DNA of 64,000 nucleotides from assembly GCF_013177455.1 (NCBI RefSeq), contig NZ_CP053660.1:1240001-1304000 (forward strand). Reading direction: 5' to 3'. The translations under genes and the position numbers were made by a program. Shown here in pieces: positions 61,529-64,000 of the stretch (the first letter of the stretch is position 1; each line of letters starts with the position of its first letter). Source of the DNA: Nocardioides marmotae (GTDB taxonomy: Bacteria; Actinomycetota; Actinomycetes; Propionibacteriales; Nocardioidaceae). The notes beneath the pieces were generated by a model. It saw only the letters and a program-made list of their open reading frames with translations, did no database searches and had not been told where the DNA came from.

Positions 61529-62389
61529 GTGCGTCACGTCTATGAGTGCCAGGTCCGCTGGGCCGACCAGGACCTGCTCGGTCATGTCAACAACGTCGTG
61601 TACGTCGACTACCTCCAGGAGGCGCGGGTCGACATGCTCCGCACCCACGGGCGCTCGCGGCAGGCCGAGCAGCTCGCCGAGGGCGTGGTGGTCGTGCGGA
61701 CCGAGGTGGGCTACCGGGCCCCGTTGTTCTTCGACTTCCGCCCGGTGCTCGTGGAGTGCTGGGTCACCGAGATCCGGGCCGCGACGTTCACCCTCGCCTA
61801 CGAGGTCTTCCACGAGCGCCCGGACGGTTCGCGCAAGGTCTACCTGCAGGCCGCGACCGTCCTGACGCCGTACGTGTTCGCCGAGGAGCGGCCGCGGCGG
61901 CTCAGCCCCGAGGAGCGCGAGGGCCTGGCGGCGTACCTCGAGCCGGCCGACCGGGCGCCCCGGGTGACGTTCCTCGAGCGGCCGGCCACGGCGGGCCGCT
62001 ACCCGGTGCGCGTCCGCTTCTCCGACGTCGACGTCTACCGGCACGTCAACAACGTGACGTACTTCGAGTACTTCCAGGAGGCGCGGATCCACTACTTCGA
62101 GGAGCTCGGCCGACGCTCCGAACGGGAGGTCACCCGGCCGCTGCTGGTCGTGGCGCGCAAGGAGGTGGACTACCGGGTGCCGGTGCTGCACCGGCCCGAG
62201 CCGTACGACGCGTGGTCGTGGATCTCTCGGGTCGGGAACACGTCCTTCGACGTCCAGTCCGAGCTGTGCGACGGGGACACGGTCCTGGCACGAGCCCACA
62301 CCACCGTGGTGGTCGTCGACGCGGACGCTCAGCGGCCGACGCCGCCGGACCCCGCGTTCCGCGAGGTGCTGGTCGCCGCGCTGCCCTGA
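61529..62389 (+). CDS. Acyl-CoA thioesterase with two hotdog domains
   Basis: A 286-residue tandem 4-hydroxybenzoyl-CoA thioesterase-type protein. Each half repeats the same pattern: VRWADQDLLGHVNNVVYVDYLQEARVDML and VRFSDVDVYRHVNNVTYFEYFQEARIHYF, with the catalytic Asp and the HVNN loop. It hydrolyses acyl-CoA. The divergent thiolase suggests fatty-acid or acyl-CoA metabolism. The GTG has GAGG upstream. An antisense frame from the broken sigma gene runs across it. Confidence 0.93.
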   Translation: MRHVYECQVRWADQDLLGHVNNVVYVDYLQEARVDMLRTHGRSRQAEQLAEGVVVVRTEVGYRAPLFFDFRPVLVECWVTEIRAATFTLAYEVFHERPDGSRKVYLQAATVLTPYVFAEERPRRLSPEEREGLAAYLEPADRAPRVTFLERPATAGRYPVRVRFSDVDVYRHVNNVTYFEYFQEARIHYFEELGRRSEREVTRPLLVVARKEVDYRVPVLHRPEPYDAWSWISRVGNTSFDVQSELCDGDTVLARAHTTVVVVDADAQRPTPPDPAFREVLVAALP

Positions 62390-62394
62390 TCGCC

Positions 62395-62442
62395 GCCGGT
62401 CACCTCGCCGGTCACCTCGCCGGTCACCTCGCCGGTCGCCCT
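62395..62442. repeat. 12-base tandem repeat, four copies
   Basis: Four perfect copies of GCCGGTCACCTC followed by a partial fifth. It lies between the thioesterase stop and the sigma region 2 remnant, encoding a GDRR repeat in the latter's frame. Confidence 0.9.
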
Positions 62443-62707
62443 TGCGGCGCGCGTCGAGACCCAGGTTGCGGGCGATGCCGAAGAGCCAGCCCGCGAACTG
62501 CTCGCCGGTCCCGGTGAACTCGTGGATCTTCGTCGCCGCCGTCAACCAGGCCTCGGACGCGACGTCGTCGGCCGCCGTCGCCGAGTCCCCGGAGGGCCGG
62601 ACCTGGAGCCAGACGACCAGGCGGCCGGCGTGCTCGGCGTAGAGCCGGCGCCAGGCGTCCTGGTCACCCCCCTTGGCGCGCGCGATCAGCTCGTCGTCGG
62701 CGTCCAA
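62395..62707 (-). pseudogene. ECF sigma factor truncated after region 2
   Basis: The first 90 codons (TTG at 62707) encode a clear sigma-70 region 2: DELIARAKGGDQDAWRRLYAEHAG, ADDVASEAWLTAATKI and FAGWLFGIARNLGLDARRKG. Region 4, needed for -35 binding, is missing. The frame instead enters the 12-base repeats (GDRRGDRRGDRR) and continues antisense through the thioesterase to 61493, a stretch with no sigma character. I read this as a sigma gene cut by a deletion or repeat-driven rearrangement. A region-2-only protein cannot be excluded. Confidence 0.7.
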
Positions 62708-63051
62708 CCACGGCCCCCGCTGGTCGCTGCGCCCTTGCCGTTCGCGTGGCCGTGGCGGTGCTGGTGGTTGCCGGGGCCGGCCTGACCGGTGCCCTCGGGA
62801 GTGGACGGTATCGGTGAGGGCCGATCGGTCGGGGCGGACCCGCTGGTCGACGTCGGTCCGGAGGTCGGCCCACCCGGAGCCTGCGACCCGCCGGGGGAGC
62901 GCTCGGGGGAGCGCTCGGGGGAGCGCTCGGGTGCCTCGAGGGGCGCCTGTGTGGGCTGGGGCTCGGGGGCGCGGAGGAGGCGGCGAGCGCCGCGAGCGCC
63001 ACCGTCGGAGCCAGACGCCCGTTCCGTGCTGCCGCAGGGGGTGCTCCTCCC
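62687..63051 (-). pseudogene. Frameshifted secreted Pro/Ser/Thr-rich protein
   Basis: One frame gives a signal-like segment NGRLAPTVALAALAASSAPP; another continues PEPQPTQAPLEAPERSPERS, GGPTSGPTSTSGSAPTD and ends GNHQHRHGHANGKGAATSGG. A single extra base in the five-base run at 62965-62969 joins them. No start codon is found, though GGGAGGAG lies at the expected place. It could be a decayed gene or a sequencing error. It overlaps the start of the sigma remnant. Confidence 0.38.
62893..62928. repeat. 12-base tandem repeat, three copies
   Basis: Three perfect copies of GGGGGAGCGCTC, inside the frameshifted secreted gene, giving ERSP repeats in one frame. Confidence 0.85.
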
Positions 63052-63159
63052 GCTACCTGTCGCGACGAGGCTGGTCCGTTACGTCGACCGCCGACCTCGT
63101 GCTCCGGGCGTGCCTGTGCCCCGCCGGCGGGGTGCTCCGGCGGGGTCGTGGCGGTGGGG

Positions 63160-64000
63160 CTATGGCGGGGGCGGCTGGTCCGTCGGCGGTGGGTCGAGGT
63201 CGTGGGTGCCTCGGTGGTCGACCCGGTAGGTGAGTCCGGTGGGACTTCGCCACTCAAACGTGCCCGGCGAGGGTGATTGTTGTGACCAGCCGCCGTGGGT
63301 CTTGGCGCGGTGGTGGCGTCGGCAGAGTGGCGCGATGTTCTCGGTCGCTGTCGGTCCGCCCCTGGCGTGGGGGATGACGTGGTCGTCATCCACTCGCGAT
63401 GACGCGTGGGCGGGGCGGGTGCACCAGGGGAACACGCAGTGCAGGTCGCGCAGTCGGGTCTGGGTCGAGAGGCGGTCGGGGACCTCATAGGCCTCGACGT
63501 GGATCCGCTCGGCCAGGTCGATGACGGGCTTCACGGTGATCGTCTTGCCGGTGTCGGCTCGTGCGGCGCGGGTGCACCAGTCGGCGAGCTGAGTGATCAG
63601 GACGAACCCGCGGACGTTCTCGACCCGGGTGATGTCGTCCAGGGTCCCGTCGGGGCTCTGGTGGACGTGGACCACGAGGGGCTTGGGATCGGTGTCGAAC
63701 TCCAGGCTCAGCTGCCGCCGCGCCATGTCACCCAGAGCGACCGAGCGGCGGGCGTCGAGGGTGTCGGTGCACCCCAGTGCTTCGAGCCGCGCGGCGCCCT
63801 TTTCGAGGGCGTCGTCGAGGTCGAGCGCGTCGGCCAGGTCGAGGGTCGCCCACACGTCGACGTGCCCGTCGAAGGACACCTGTCGCGACTGGATGGTCAC
63901 GTGCCGGGCCTCGGCCCGCTCGGTCGCCACCCGCTGGGCCTCGTCGGGGTCGAACCGGACCAGCGCCTCCTCCAGGAGCCGCTCCAACGCCGCCGGCCCG
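63160..64000 (-). CDS. DUF222 and HNH endonuclease-domain protein, copy C, cut by window edge
   Basis: The C-terminal 280 or so residues of a near-duplicate of copy B, running off the right edge at the position matching copy B residue 154. The HNH core (LHCVFPWCTRPAHASSRVDDDHVIPHARGGPTATENIAPLCRRHHRAKTH) is intact. The last part differs: copy C stops after PPPTDQPPPP, while sequence matching the end of copy B (TTPPEHP, GGAQARP) continues past the stop in another frame, so the tail was lost to a small indel. Orientation is opposite to copy B. Confidence 0.9.
   Translation of the reverse strand, partial: GPAALERLLEEALVRFDPDEAQRVATERAEARHVTIQSRQVSFDGHVDVWATLDLADALDLDDALEKGAARLEALGCTDTLDARRSVALGDMARRQLSLEFDTDPKPLVVHVHQSPDGTLDDITRVENVRGFVLITQLADWCTRAARADTGKTITVKPVIDLAERIHVEAYEVPDRLSTQTRLRDLHCVFPWCTRPAHASSRVDDDHVIPHARGGPTATENIAPLCRRHHRAKTHGGWSQQSPSPGTFEWRSPTGLTYRVDHRGTHDLDPPPTDQPPPP

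Noticed and set aside
62395..62928. A CRISPR array
   Set aside because: The 12-base units are contiguous, without spacers, and there are no cas genes.

Overview
The window is a single 64 kb piece of a high-GC chromosome. Actinobacterial features are everywhere: GTG and TTG starts, a SigB/SigF-type sigma factor, an F420-dependent oxidoreductase, oligoribonuclease, a class E/F-like sortase, EttA, DUF222-HNH (13E12-type) repeats, a YhgE/Pip protein and an ESX-like gene pair. The gene content fits a Nocardioides-like member of the Propionibacteriales. That placement is inference from protein character; no rRNA is present to confirm it. I see no transposase, integrase, phage or CRISPR array.

Layout. 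1-2650: edge of a secreted SGNH hydrolase, then a sortase and a secreted C-terminally anchored protein. 2834-5833: an operon encoding a bacteriophytochrome fused to a PP2C phosphatase, a STAS anti-anti-sigma protein and an RsbW-like anti-sigma kinase. 5926-11000: HAD phosphatase, a second STAS paralogue, a haem-oxygenase-like diiron protein coupled to a CDGSH Fe-S protein, a methyltransferase, a NarL-type regulator and a Zn-alcohol dehydrogenase/SRPBCC pair. 12357-16465: four translationally coupled glycosyltransferases. 16485-23343: F420 oxidoreductase, Ser/Thr kinase, tRNA-Lys, a CrtI-like oxidoreductase and a MASE1 histidine kinase. 23446-29000: HNH repeat, atypical response regulator, and a polyol dehydrogenase/HAD/glycerophosphotransferase operon. 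29497-33901: orphan urease gamma, CbiX-like chelatase with a His-rich tail, degenerate ABC protein and a Pip exporter-like protein. 34110-35486: second HNH repeat with a LexA-type box. 35764-40156: monooxygenase, tRNA-His, orn, MauE/DsbA pair, adenosine deaminase and a third NarL-type regulator. 40175-45316: STAS, a 1274-residue kinase/receiver/PP2C/anti-sigma hybrid and a SigB-family sigma factor. 45545-48745: tRNA-Arg, lipoprotein and ESX-like pair. 48857-62389: housekeeping genes (aminopeptidase P, PrsW, two GTPases, SSB, EttA, hydrolase, MarR, HTH_42 protein, thiolase, tandem hotdog thioesterase). 62395-64000: a decayed ECF sigma factor, a frameshifted secreted gene and a third HNH repeat cut by the window edge.

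How it fits together. The strongest theme is stress-sigma control by partner switching. One module has a bilin photoreceptor as its phosphatase input. The other fuses histidine kinase, receiver, phosphatase and anti-sigma kinase in one chain next to the sigma gene. Sequences resembling SigB/SigF promoters (GTTT-N15/16-GGGTA) lie before the polyol dehydrogenase operon and the ESX-like pair, with a weaker one before the phytochrome operon. A light-tunable general stress regulon is therefore the main hypothesis from this window. All promoter and regulon statements are by-eye inference.
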